Shown here piece after piece: positions 26,301 through 41,300 of a stretch of DNA of 64,000 nucleotides. Under the pieces are notes generated by a model, which saw only the letters and a program-made list of their open reading frames with translations, was not told the origin of the DNA and made no database searches. The DNA is from Sipunculus nudus (lineage: Eukaryota > Annelida > Sipuncula > Golfingiida > Sipunculidae). Position numbers and translations under genes: made by a program. Location of the stretch: assembly GCA_026874595.1 (NCBI GenBank), contig CM049314.1:70138300-70202299 (forward strand). The letters are read 5' to 3'. Numbering within the stretch: the stretch's first letter is position 1; each line of letters begins with the position of its first letter.

Positions 26301-29300
26301 TGTCCTTTTTTTAGGGAGGGAGGGGGGTGTCTAAGGTCCCCTGGATTGCATATATCCATTGACAAATTTTGAAACATCTGATTTTTTCCCTATATGTAAG
26401 TATGCTTGATGTATGATGATGCCTTTCCAACCATCAACAATAAGTAAATACTATGTACTTTACTCATTAATTTTGCCATATTTCCTATGTGAAATCAAAT
26501 GATCTTCAATATACTATTATGGTTTTAATAAATTGGTATATCAAAAATACTGAAATATGTATTGCAATATATGATAATAATATCTAGCTCAACACTAACC
26601 TTGGAGAGAACCTGTCCACACTGTTAACCATGACCCGTTCTGGTATATTTTCAATCTCTGGTGACCTTGGGAGGTATTTACCATCCTCTATTGATTCTGG
26701 TGGATGGGCTTGTGAAAATACTGGTGCAGACATCTTGCGGTCATCTTTCGTAAGCATAAACTTTGACGGATCAATCCGGCTTGCCCTTGGTGATCTGGAT
26801 GGCAGGACTGGAAAGCAATAATACTGGAGGTCAAAATAACTCCATGCTAAAAGTTTCAAATCTCTAAAATATTTGAAATGCTGATTTATCTAAGAGAGAG
26901 ATTCACTCTTTAATAAGTCAGAGAGAAAGAGACAAAGAGAGAGACAGACATAAAGACAGACAGACATTGCTTTATCTCTGAGAGATCTGGTAAAAAGAGT
27001 TTCTCTTGGTGGGACTTGATATCTCTGAAAGAGAGACACTGAAGTCTATAATTAGCAGAGTGAAGTGGTATCTCAAAAAGAGTGGGAGATACTAATATAT
27101 CTTAAAGGGGCCTTTACTGATATAGGACATCAATAAAAAATAATCTTTTGAATCTTTCCTAAAGAAAAGCCAGAAAATGCTAATGCCACAGTACAAAGTC
27201 ATTTTAGTTTGTTTATATAGATATATCCACTTGTTAACCAGTATTACTTTTGGGGAACCACCAAAATAATCCAAACACATTAATCAAGGTCATCTGGCAG
27301 CAAGTGCAAAGAACCAGCCTTTCTCAAACAGTGTTTGACTAGCGACCTCATATCTTCCACACATAAGCAACCAACCAAATACAGCGACATGGTTTTTTTT
27401 CTATTCGTCATCATTGGCGCAGGTACCATGTTTAATAACAGACTGTAGAGATAAACAAGGTCGTAGATCCATAACAGAGCCATTATACGAAACATTCATA
27501 AAATGAATTACCTACAGTTCATTAATATGAATGCAGAGTAAGCCAGGATTCAGATATACTCTGCAGATAAGGCAGATGAATAGCTAGCTTTAAGAAACAC
27601 TGCTAGCAAATAAATACACATACAGAAAAAGATATTTTTGTATCTTAAGCTTGCTCAAAGAGTGTTCATGTCTCACATTCATAAAGGGTTATATATTTAT
27701 AACATTTCCAAACCTTGTGAATATGTTATTATATCTGAATCAATCTCAAATTCTATCCAGCTGGGAAGGGCTTTATCTTAATATTTGGACAGAAAATTAG
27801 GCATACATCAAAAATACATATCACTGTGATAAGAATTATTTTATTTTCAACTTTAACAAGCAAAACAGACAAAAAGTCAGCTTGCTTTTATGCACATGTC
27901 CCAGATAGGTGTATTTATAAATTCTGAGCAGGATTCTCTTAGAATCTGGTTCCCTCTCAAAGACCAAATTTTGATTCTCGGATCTGTGACCAGGTGGCAG
28001 CACTTATATACTGTGGTGGACCATTGAGCTAATCACAAAATATTCATAGTAGAAATTGGTTGTAAATCCTGTTCAATCACTGAAAGAAATAAATTGACCA
28101 AAAATTGATTATTAATCAATTATTATAAGTATCTTCTACATTACCGTGAAATCTGCTGTATAAAATTACAAGTAAAATATTGATGGAGTTATTTTGATCA
28201 GTTTGACTTATAAATAATGCTGAAAGGTAATTGACAATTGTCAGACGGTTGACAATTGTTTACTGCACACGATTCAGTTTTAATGCTATTCCCTACTTTG
28301 CATCCAGTCTGGATAATAGGACTTCTTTGCATATGCATACATGACCATTCGTGATCAAATATACAAAGATGCAATCAATTATATCAATTATGAAAGAAAA
28401 AAAAACCAATCCTCTGTATACATGTAACTGATTAATTTGCCCACCACTAGTATATAGTGTCCAGCAGCACCATAATGCAAGGCTTTTATTAGGCAGAAAT
28501 TACGAAATGGGTATAGATTCATGGATCAGGGTTTTCTTTGCTGAATTTTCACTCCGAAAATATGGACAAATGCCACATTTGGCAGGATATTAAGTAAAGT
28601 TATACTTGTGTGCTGATCCCTGTTTCCTATGATGATTCACAATGAAGGTGTTCAAGTACAAAAGCCAAAATTTTGTGAATATTTAAAATATATATGATGA
28701 ACTTGGCCCATATCCTCAAAACACCTATAACATAAGAATGTAGCCAACATCTTCTAAGATGAGGAACCCTTCAAGGAATTTTATCACTGCATATAATATA
28801 TTTATATATTATGGTTTTATGTGTAAAAATGTGGGGTTCAGTAAATCCCTCAGGGTCCAGTAAAAAAATTTTGCCAATTCTGAGCATTTTACGGTAAGTC
28901 CTCCAAAATATTCAATGTCATTTTTTTTAGCAAAAACTTTTCAACAAAAAATTAAAAATGAGATTTATGTATTGGTCATCCCCTTAAATCACTTCCCCTA
29001 TTTGCTCTTTTGAAATGCTCCCTCTTTTCGTGTAAATGTCCTCCAGTAATGGAGTACAAAAACCGTAAAACGACAGATAAGGAATGATCCATCCTCTTGC
29101 ATCTTGTTTTCCCGCTGACGAGTGACTAACACCACAATGAATCTCATTCTGTTCTGGGGCTAATTTAGTAGTTTTTCCCACACTGACAATAATCAATACA
29201 AATTCTGACACCCAAGATACCGTCACCTCATGCATCATGGGATACCAGTGCTCAATGTTAATCCCCAAACACTACTCTCCCTACAGAGATCCGTGCGTGA

Positions 29301-32300
29301 TCTCATCGCGTGTCATCCTTCCTTTCAAAATACAGAGAAAATCAATATTTCTGCACTTCAAATTATTTTTCCCCAATCGTAAGCAAGAAGTGATTTTTGT
29401 AAATGGCATGTTGTCACACCCATATAAAACTTCTATTGGCCTTGAACATTGCCAAGGGGTTAACAAACCAGCTGTAGCAGGCCATGGCTTTCAAGGTTTC
29501 CAAAACAGCGCAATACATCACTCCAAAGAAACATAGAGAACATGTACATATCAGCAATAGTGCTTTTATGAGTCCCTTCTAGACATTTGGAGCTAGGCGC
29601 TGTATAATCTCATATTATATGATGGGATTTTTTAACAAGTGACCCATGGGTCATGACGCTCAGCTGACTGGGAAGAGATTTGCAAATGGAAATTTTATCA
29701 CCAGAATGGTAGTATATACCCATTCAACTGAAGCATCAAACAGATTAACCAACAGGCCAAGATTTAGTCTGTATTTATATATCTCAAAAATAGAGAAAAA
29801 TGTGTAAACTTTTAAAACTAGAATACGGGTAACCGACAAGTGACTACATGTATCTGCCAAAATCGGATAGTGAGGCATGGATTGAGTGGCAAGGGGAAAT
29901 AGAGTGAGGTATGTTGCATATTAGCATGGATGTCTGCAGCCTAAATGTGTATGTAGGATGTGCCACCTACCACAAATCCAGAAATCTGTCCAAGTTGTAT
30001 ACACCTGCAAAATTTTAGGCAGAAAAGTCAAACCACTACATGTATATGAGCGATTTTTGCCCATGGCAGACAAACAGACAAACACTGTGCAAAAATCTTT
30101 GCAGGTAACCCCTCCAGTTTTGTGTATGATAAAGACCTATGTGAGATCTAAACACATGCACAATTTTGGCCCAATCGGTCAAATGGTTCCTGAGATATGA
30201 GCTTGGATGTGTCCAGCGTTAACTAGAATGTAGGTGGCACCACCTGTCATAAAATCAAGAAAGCTGTCCACGATGTATAAACCTGCAAAATTTTAGGCAG
30301 TTATGTCGAACCACTACAGGGAAATGAGTAATTTTAGGGCACGGCAGACTAACAGACAGACGCTGTGCAAACATTGTTACAGGTGGCGCCACCATTTTTT
30401 GTGTATGTTACAGAGCTATCAAAGGGCTACATTTGTATAAATTTTATTTCCTGATCGGTCAAACGGTTCCCGAGATATAAGCTTGGATGTCATCAGCGTG
30501 AACGTGAACGTAGGTGGCGCCACCTGTCATAAAATCAAGAAAGCTATCCTGGATGTATACACATGACGAATTTCAGGTGAATTAGTCAATTCACTGCAGA
30601 GATATGAGTGAATTTAACCCAAGGCAGATGAACAGATGGACACTGTGCAAACATGGTTACTGGTGGCGCCACCATTTTTTGTGTATGTTATAAAGCAATC
30701 AAAGGGCTACATTTGTATCAATTTTATTTCCTGATCGGTCAAACGGTTCCCGAGATATGAGGGTTTATGAGTGGAAACAGACCCACAAATGGACACTGGA
30801 TAGAGAGGAAAGGTCAGAGGTCAATGCAAATTGGTTAGGCACCATTTCACATGTGACCCGATAATAGGTGTAAGTTTGGGAAAAATTGGTCCATTAGTCT
30901 CCGAGGAGCTCTCTGGAAACGAACGCCGCCACGGCGGAGGAACTCGTTTTGGCGGATACAAAAATAGAGGTGGCTCCACCAGTCTGCAGAAACTAATAAA
31001 AACACTTAATGGTCAATATCCATGCAAAAAATCATGGTGATCTCTGCATTAGTTGTTCAGATACTTCAGTTTTTGTATCAAATTGTCCATTATTCTGAGG
31101 GATACTTCAGAGTCCTATAGCTTGAAGGATATGGGTAACAGAGACCTAATTTCAAGTTTCCACAGGCACCTTTCATGGGCCTCCTTGCATGACAAGAATG
31201 AAGATTCTAGGTCCAGTTGTTGCGATTTGTACCCTGTTGACAGATAACCACATCTTTAAAGGTCTCAAAAAAAAAGAAAAAAATTCGTAAAAATTTGAAA
31301 AAAAAAATAGAGGTGGCACACCCAGTCTGCAGAAACTGATGGAACAGCTCATGATCAATATGTATGCCGAAAATCATGACCATCAGTGTTGTAGTAATTG
31401 AAATACTGCAGTTTTTGTATCAAATTTTCCATTATTCATGGGGGGGGGGGTATTTTGGACCCATACAGCTTAAAGAATATGGGTAACAGAGACCTAATTT
31501 CAAGTTTCCATTGAGACTTTTCATGGGTCTCCCTGTGTGTCAAGAATGAAGATTCTTGGTCCAGTTTTTATGATTTGTGCCCTGTTAACAGATGTTCATA
31601 TCTTTAAAGGTCTCAAAAATACAGAAAAATTTCGTAAAAAAAAACGAACAAATACAGGTGGTGCCACCAGTCTGCAGAAACTTATGAAACACTCCATGAT
31701 CAATATCCATGCAAACAATTATGGTTATCTCTGCATTAGTTGTTCAGATACTTTAGCTTTTGTATCAAATTTTCCATTATTCTGAGCTGTACTTTGGAGT
31801 GCCATAGCTCAAAGGATATGGGTAACAGAGACCAAATTTCAGGTTTCCATGGAGACTTATCATGGGTCTCCCTGTGTGTCAAGAACGAAGATTCTAGGTC
31901 CAGTCGTTACCATTTGTACCCTGTTGACAGATAACAACATCCTTAAAGGTCTCAAAAATGGAGAAAACAATTCGTGAACATTGAAAAATACAGGTGGCGC
32001 CACCAGTCTGCACAAACTGATGAAACATCTCATGATCAATATGTATGTCGAAAATCATGACCATCAGTGATGTAGTTAATGAGATATTGAAGTTTTTGTA
32101 TGAAATTTTTTACTATTCTGGGGGGTAATTTTGGGCCCCATAGCTCGAAGGATATGGGTAACAGAGACCTAATTTCTGGTTTCCATGGAGACTTTTCATA
32201 GGTCTCTCAGTGTGTCGAAAATGAAGATTCTAGGTCCAGTCGTTACGATTTGTGCCACGCTAACAGATGACAGCATTCTCAAAGGTCTCAAAAATAGAGG

Positions 32301-35300
32301 AAAAAATCGTAAAAAATCAAACAGTACAGGTGGCGCCACCAGTCTGCAGGAACTGATCGAACATCTCATGATCAATATGTATGCCAAAAATGAAGACCAT
32401 TAGTGATGTAGTTATTGAGATATTGAAGTTTTTGTATGAATTTTTTTACTATTCTGGGGGGTACTTTGGGGCCCGATAGCTCAAAGGATATGGGTAACAG
32501 AGACCTAATTTCTGGTTTCCAAGGAGATTTTTCATGGACCTCTCAGTGTGTCAAGAACTAAGATTCTAAGTCAAGTCTTTATAATTTGTACCCTGTTGAC
32601 AGATAACTACATCCTTGAAGGTCTCAAAAATGGAGAAAACAATTCGTGAACATTGAAAAATACAGGTGGCGCCACCAGTCTGCACAAACTGATGAAACAT
32701 CTCATGATCAATATGTATGTCAAAAATCATGACCATCAGTGATGTAGTTAATGAGATATTGAAGTTTTTGTATGAAATTTTTGACTATTCTGGGGGGTAA
32801 TTTTGGGCCCCATAGCTCGAAGGATATGGGTAACAGAGACCTAATTTCTGGTTTCCATGGAGACTTTTCATAGGTCTCTCAGTGTGTCGAAAATGAAGAT
32901 TCTAGGTCCAGTCGTTACGATTTGTGCCACGTTAACAGATGACAGCATCCTCAAAGGTCTCAAAAATAGAGGAAAAAATCGTAAAAAATCAAACAGTACA
33001 GGTGGCGCCACCAGTCTGCAGGAACTAATCGAACATCTCATGATCAATATGTATGCCAAAAATGAAGACCATCAGTGATGTAGTTATTGAGATATTAAAG
33101 TTTTTGTATGAAATTTTTTACTATTCTGGGGGGTACTTTGGGGCCCGATAGCTCAAAGGATATGGGTAACAGAGACCTAATTTCTGGTTTCCAAGGAGAT
33201 TTTTCATGGACCTCTCAGTGTGTCAAGAATTAAGATTCTAAGTCCAGTCTTTATGATTTGTGCCTTGTTAACAGATGTTCACATTTTTTAAGGTCTCAAA
33301 AATAGAGAAAAAAATTCGTAAAAAATCGAAAAATACAGGTGGCGCCACCAGTCTGCAGGAAGTGATGTAACATCTCATGATCAATATGTATGCCAAAAAT
33401 CATGACCATCAGTCAAGTAGTTAATGAGATATTGAAGTTTTTGTATGAAATTTTTGACTTTTCTGGGGGGTACTTTGGGGCCACATAGCTCGAAGGATAT
33501 GGGTAACAGAGACCTAATTTCTGGTTTCCAAGGAGATTTTTTATGGACCTCTCAGAATCCCAAGTTACAAGGTTCTAGGTCCAGCGGTTACGATTTGTGC
33601 CTGGTTAACGGACGGACAGACGGACAGACGGACAGACGGACAGACGGACGACGGACAAAGAGTGATCGCTATAGCTCAGATGACTTTCAGTCAGCTGAGC
33701 TAAAAACAAGTGACCCATGGGTCATGACACTGAAGCTGCTAAGCAGAACCTTTGGACATTATGAGCCAAGCTTCAGAGCTTTTAATCAAATTTTCATCTA
33801 AATAAACTGAATATATTGCATTCACAATATTAAAGACAAGTATTAATTTTGTAGTCCTGCTTTAATTACAAATATTGTTATAAGCCCAATATTAAATGCA
33901 GTTTAGTAAAATTTTTCACAGAAATTAGTTTAATTGTATTATGCAATCCAAACTTGACAGTTGCATTAAACGCTGTTTTCAAGATTTAATAATTAAAACC
34001 CAAGCTGATTAACTAAAGGGGCTTATTATTTCATTGAAGCCCTCATTAGCTAATAAACATCAAATTGATAAGTTAACAATCCAAACACAAAACAGTTAAT
34101 TAAAAGCACATAATGTGAAGCCCCTTCAAATGGTATTTTGATCAATTAAATGGCTGGACTCATCACTTAATCTGGTATCATAATTAGTTGATTAAGCCTC
34201 TTATTGAATTATTAATCTTACAATAATCTGTTAATTATTAAGAAATGATATTGAATCATACTTTATTTCTGCTTTTTATGCACCATCTTGTTAGGTTTGA
34301 TGATAAGCTGATAATTCATAATTTGATAAAGAAGTCTTAATTCCATAAATATTGCCATTTAATATTTTAAGTAATTTATAATGATCCCATCACTTAATTG
34401 TTTTTTTAATAGTTTGACTTCTTTGTTTTAAAGGACAAGGACTGACAGAGAATTTCACAATTCCAGGGTAAATAAGCAAAATTACCTAATAAAAGTTTAA
34501 ACAAAATGTACAATTAAGTAAAGCTTATTATTTCATCTGGAGGAACTTTCCCCCCTCTGACATTAGAGAGTCTATCCAGATGTCAGAGAGGCACAACATG
34601 CCATGTTAAAAATTGTGCTGGAAATGTTTATGAGGTTTATTATTGGTAAACCTAATGGTGGTGTTGTGTGTATGGAGCTTTTCATCCAGAACAGACACTG
34701 ATCCCTGATGTGATTGGCTGGTACAAAGTGCAACGTCACAGGCAAAATTTATACATGAACTAAATCTAGCAATACATATTGTTCTGATTTTTGCTGAACA
34801 TTTAGGGCTGACAGTGCCAAAAACACTAAGCTTCTAATGTGATCTAGAATTTTTACTCACAGGGGGTTTCCCTGTGGCTGACGTCATGGCCGTGTTGATA
34901 GGGCTCAAAGATGTGCCAAAGGGACCCATGGGTCACAGTGCTCAGCTAAAATTTCTTAAATTATAACAAATAAAGAAAAAAGTCTGAGGAAGAGATATTG
35001 TATATTCTATGGTTGATAATGATTAGTTTGAAATGATCAGTAAGCAATTGTTGCAAAATAATACTTTGTGATTTGACAATGTGTTTTTTAATTGAATCAT
35101 GTGAGCAGTTTATAAACAAAAGATATATACTATTACCATTCTATACTATTATATTTCTAAATTGCACCATTATTTATGTTTGATTTGGCTAATATGTTAT
35201 CACATTTTGCATAATAATGGGTTTAATTTGATTTTACGTTGTTAAAATTATTTAAAAGGAAATTAATTTCTTTAAACATGCTACATTACCTCTGGATTAC

Positions 35301-38300
35301 TCCTTGAAATTCCTATATCAAGTAAAGTTTTGTACATTAGAGTGGAATCAGCTGTAAAGTTAAGAAAATACAGTTCAAACAATAACAATTATTGCGTTAC
35401 ACTTGGTGAATATTGCTGCTATGTGTGTGTGTGGGGGGGGGGGGGGTGTTAAAGGAGGGAGGGAGGGGTGACATGAGAATTACTGTATACCTGTGAAAGC
35501 AGGGGTGCTCAACCAGAGTTGCTTTACTAATAAGGTTACCCTGGCAAGGTAGAGGTGACCAGAAGTAGTTTGGCTGACATTTGACAATGCAAGTGAATAC
35601 AATAGGGCCTAAAAAAAAAATCAATATCTAGCCCAATTTTTTAACTTTTTTTAACAATTTTTAATAAATATGCATATGCATAGGAAATATAGGCAGGAAT
35701 GGTTATTGCAAACTTTAATACATTAACACCAGTGGTTTTCATAGTGATCAGTTTTGAAGTGTAGAAATTCTTCGGAAAATAGATGTTTATCCTTAATTTC
35801 TCTTTTAGTCAGTACTTATAGTCAGCTGAGTTAAAGTGTTTTCCCTCCAGAAATAGGGTTCAGTTAATGTAATACAGTAGAGCGCCGTTTTTCCGAAAGT
35901 GTCGGGGGACAAGCTTTTTGTTCGTAAATACGAACATTCGGAAATGCGGACAAGGGTCTAGCGGCAAGTTAGTACGACAGTTAATGATTAACTTTATTCC
36001 ATTTTACCCGAGTAAGATGGTGTTTCTTTTCGATATTCGTAATTGACGACCTGAATGTATAAAAGATATTTGATTATTGCTGAGCATAACTGGCAAGGAT
36101 CAGTCTGACCTGCTTTTAAGGAAACGTGCGTGCTCTTTTTTTCATCAATTCACTGGAGAGAAAGGTCAAATGACATCGCCAAGGAACACGGTGTTTCTTA
36201 TCGATACACGTAATTGAAGACATATAAAAGCTTTAATGAATTATACCTCCCCAATGCTGATGCGAGTAAACTGCTCAGATATTAAATACATCCGGTCCCA
36301 AGCTGACGAACTATTCTTGCTTGAGTACAAATGAGATGTGGTTGATAACACACAAGAGCTCTTGGATAAACTGCTCAGTCGCTTGCTAGGGGTACAGGGG
36401 GCCCGAGCATTGCGGGGCTATAGCTGTAGATTTTTACACCTTTGCCCCCTCGACAACATCGGCCCATAACTAATTAATTTGGGTCACCACTGGGCTTAAC
36501 AGATGACTGCAGGCCTTGTGACTCGTAATTACAATACTCATTTTAGGTTTTTACATACTTGAAATATATTTCAGAAATACGAATGAATTTTCGGTTCTCC
36601 ATTTTAATTTTCAGAAAAACGAATTTTCAGAAATTCGGCATTCGGAAATACGGTGCTTTAAAACGGTACTGTATCTAAAACAATATTTTTTTCATGGGAA
36701 ATTGTGTTATATGATAATATAATGAGAATTGGAATATGTTTGCTTGACCTGATTTAGTAATTCAGCATATTGGAAAATCTCCCTATATGTTTATCCTCTC
36801 CTTTGACCATACATTAAAAGCAAGTCTTCCACAGGTTGAATGATTGACAGGTAAAGTCTTAAGAGATGTGGATAATTATAGCAGTCACCATGGTCACAGG
36901 ATTTACATAGTGGTCAAGATGTAATTCAGATTGACATAGTGGGTCTTTAATGATGGTCATTTAAAACAAGAAATTAATTCGTACCCATTGTTAATTATCA
37001 AAATAAACTGCTTAGGCAGTAATTTATTTACAAAGCTAATGATGCATTTTTAGCCGAAAATCATTGTTATGAATGCACAGTTTTTCTGTGTATGCGTTGC
37101 ATCCTATTTGTTGAAACTGTTGATTTTTATACATCTCTTGCTTTTTAGCACATTTTTCACCATATGATATATACATATATCAATCATTACTTTAAATGAA
37201 TTATTTGAAACATTCTTGTTTATGGCATTAGTAAAATCTCTGGAATCCAGGAATTATTTTTGTTCTTGTTTATGTCTCATTTTAGGAAATCAGCTTCACC
37301 CTACACACACAAGCTGTGAGGGAAAAAATCTCGGACGTGCTGTTATTATAAGGAATTCCCATATGGCAAGTGGCAAAAGTGTGTACCCGATGTCAAATTC
37401 GGGGGAAACCATTTTTACACTCTGCCAGTGTGTTCTGACCCAAGTCTTAAATTTGGTACAGCATTTTAATGTGACATACAAGCAAATGAGTGATTTGTAA
37501 TAATCTGTCAGTACGGTCCACTGAGGGCAAGGGTAGGCATATGTTTTGTGTCCAGAGGAATTGTGTTTGTATATTATCATCCATCATAAGTTAGAAAGCC
37601 TCCGAACTTCAACCTCTGATTTCTTTATCATCCACCAGGGGGCATCAGTGTTGTGAACGTGTTTTTGTTGCATGCTATTGGTCTGGATTTTTTTATGTGC
37701 TGGTCTGAGACAGCATACATCCCTACAGCTTCTCTTGTAATCCCCCAGACAGTCACAGCTTAGCTTGGCAGACAGCAAGGATAACAAGCTCTATATATCA
37801 ATCAGTCCAGTCTGTCCTTGTTGTTAAAGCTTACAGGTAGCTAATCAGTAAGATCTTCTCAAATTTATTTTTGATCATTGATACAGTGTGTCCTGGTGAG
37901 CCAATATCTAACAGTTTTTTAACTTTAATTTTATAAGCGAAATAATACATTTCTGCACAGATTTCACACTGTTCATAAGTACGGTATATATATATTGGCT
38001 TCCAAGATGGTTCCACTGAAATTAAGAAATTCATTAGTGGGTTTCTCATATGGATTCTCAGAATTTAAGAAATCGCCAAGGGGGTCTTCCTGTGAGGCAA
38101 AAAAGACACCTAGATGTGTTTACTGTCACAGACATCCAATGGCACTGACTTCCCTGAGTAAAAAGGTAAGTAAGCCATATCTAATTTTTATAATTATTCT
38201 AAAATATTCTAATTTTCAATGTTATGTTCTGGTTCAGAATGTCAAGTATAGCCTATGAAATGCACAAAATTAATGCTAAATCATATTCAGGAATATTTCT

Positions 38301-41300
38301 GTTTTTTTTTTTTTTAGTGTCCTTGGTGATTGGGTCAGTCTCATTTTCAAAAGGGGTTAGTATCGCTGGGCAACCCATGATTCAAAATTTGATTAATCTC
38401 TAAATCATCATATAACATGGCAATACACTAAGCAGTTTGCAAACCTTTTTGCTTTAAATAATTCATAGCAAGAGATAACCAAATAACCCTAATGCATGTT
38501 AATAAATGTGTAAACATAATATTTCACTTTAAAATAAGTTCAATACCAATGTACCGGTATACCACTTTTAATCATTACCAATGAGGACACAAGAAATAAT
38601 TGGATAACGAATGTGAGACAAAGTTCAGTCCAATTATTTTTATATTTATCTTTAAAATTCCTATATGTCTTTTAGCTGATATTAGGTGTCTCAACAAATA
38701 CGAAAACAAGAAATATTGCTGTTGGCAAATAAATGTGTCTGGATTTCTTTAACAGTTTGCAGACTCTCAAAAGATTGAATGTTCGTTACTGCCCTAATTT
38801 TCTATGGTTGGGTTTATTTGTGTAGCATATCTTCAATATAACTCATTACATATTCAGCTCTGTCTGTTAGTTTGTCTGTTTGTGTCAAAAAAATTTAAAG
38901 AAACAATGACAAATGTGAGTTGATTTAACAATGGATATCGTCCAATTAAGATAGCGATGCAAGATCAGAACTGCCTGTTACTGCATCTCCTACTGGAAGA
39001 ATTGTGTACTAATATGAGCAGAGGTTCTTGATGCATGGAAGAGTTTCTGGAGTATCACAGGTGATCCATAGTTTGGCGTTTATCTCACATACTGTGGTTG
39101 CCTTTTAATTCACAAGGGTTTTAATTTCGCAATATTCTCATATGTGAAATAATCACGAATATAAAACCCTCGGGAATAAGATGATCTATCAAATAATGAC
39201 CTCTGTAAAAACCGCATCAGCAACCTAATTTGTACCTGGTTTCGAAACTGGCCCTTGCATTAGCCGAACACACAGACTGTTATACATATCGACTGTGATG
39301 CAAGTCCTAATTTAATGACTGAACCAGAAATTAGTTAGACACTGTAGGAATTTTTTTCTAAACTTTAAATCAATACAGATCCAGCTATAATTCCATTTTA
39401 CAGGTTCTGGTGCAATTGCGAAAATGAAACCCTTGCAAAACGTTCAAAATAAAGAAATAGCAAAATTTCTAGCATCGCGAAAATAAAGCCAACCACAGTA
39501 TATTATGGACATGATATGCATATTTTGAGTGCAGTATTCTTGTTTTCATACATATATTTATGGAATTCATCAATACAGTATCAAACTTCTGACCATACAC
39601 ACTTTTAAACACACACAAACCATGAAACTTGTGCCATGTACATAACAGTTATTCCATTTCCTTTGAACCAACCACAAATATATACTAAACAAACCCAACA
39701 CACTGCAGTAAACCAGAAACATCCACCCTAAGTCAAGTATCACTCCAGGTATAGAAAGCATGCCTTGATGTTTGGGAGATGCAAGCCATACATACCTTCA
39801 TTTGCATTTGGTAGCCATTTAATCCACCATCAACTGGTTGACAATTATGGTCATTTGTTGTGAAGGGATGGTATGGGAGTCTAGGGGGGAGGGGAGATGG
39901 GAAAATGGATCAAACTACTAGCAATTGCTGCAGACATTTTTGTTGGAAGCCAAACAGATTTGCCATAGAGTTTCCTACTCTTTGAGAAAAGGGGAAATTT
40001 TAAATTTTAAATTAGATTTCCATGTGCCTATTAATACCCATATAAAACACATTGCAGGTATGTATATTTATAAAGCAATAAACTTATTTAACTTGGGATC
40101 AGTGAATAAAGTTATACTGAAATAGCAGAACATACCACATACTCCTGGTATAAACAAGTATTAGTATTATTAGATCAATAAAACAACTCATATTTTGTGA
40201 AATAATTAAACTTATACACTTTTATATTTTTTCAATAAATGTTTAAAGTAATGACTTAAGCACCTGAAGATTTAGGAATCAGAAATGGCAAGAATTACCA
40301 ATGTGCATATAAAATGTTAACACTAAATTAATATTTGACAAAATCTCCTGTAAATTTTTTGAATTAAAAATAACCTCAAAGCCAATATTAAAAACTTAAT
40401 AAAAATAACCTCATATTCATTCATTTGATAGGCTTTTATCTTGACAGTTGAAAACCTATGGTCTGTTTCCATGGAAACAGAAGATATCAAACAAATAATA
40501 GATAAGAGCTAGCAGGATGATGATGGAGCTAATAGGAGTGAAAGCATCACCATATATCACTGATAATCCCCTGACAATAGCCTCAAACCCAGGCACTGAA
40601 TAACCTCAAAGCCTGTTTGACGTCTGCTGCTGACAGCTTTATATGCCAGCGTCTGAATTATGTCCTTGCAGCAGAATAGACAAATAATCCTCAATTAGCC
40701 AAGGCTGGACATGGCAATTTTAACTATGGTTATTAAAAAGTGTTCCCAAAGGGACCATACCTAAAAATCTGAAAGTATTTATTCCACATAATACAATTTG
40801 AACTAAAATATCTAATATATCACAGTATGACGAAGTTTTCCTTAATATGCTATAATTCTTACATGCTGTGTTTCCACTATGTACCCGATTTTATGAAATT
40901 AAAAAAAAAATGTGTAAAATATGTATGATTTGCATGAAGAATGAAGCATAGTAAAATACCCCGCTACAGTGAATGCCTGGCAGTGATATCGCATAGTTAA
41001 TTGTCATTACAACATAAAAACATCTAGAACACCACATTATATCACAGACAACTGCAGATAATTCAATGATTATGCTAACTATTGCTTCAAAATTTATCTG
41101 CCAGTAGTGTGAATGTTTTTTTGTATCCTCCTTGAATTAGTAGGACATTGGAAACAAGTCTACAATCTAGCAGGATTTATTAACTAAGAATAAAATCCGA
41201 AGGATAAACAAATAAAAGCCTGCATTTCTAATTATTAGATCCAATCATAAAATCAGTGATCTGGAAGGCATTTGAGTGATGGCTGGGGGAAGTTTTGGAC

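Larger units (their letters stand above)
23676..26599. other. Introns around exons 9-11
   Basis: Apart from exons 9, 10 and 11, nothing recognisable. TTTTTGGTGTG-type low-complexity DNA at 24120-24180 and a G-rich run near 26315-26330. Confidence 0.5.

Noticed and set aside
28984-29268. 94-codon minus-strand frame as an alternative FARP first exon
   Set aside because: No FARP-like residues and no donor in the right phase to exon 8; kept only as a promoter-like observation.
32185-33078. Two identical 72-73 codon frames
   Set aside because: They are copies within the 672-bp tandem repeat, with no protein-like conservation.
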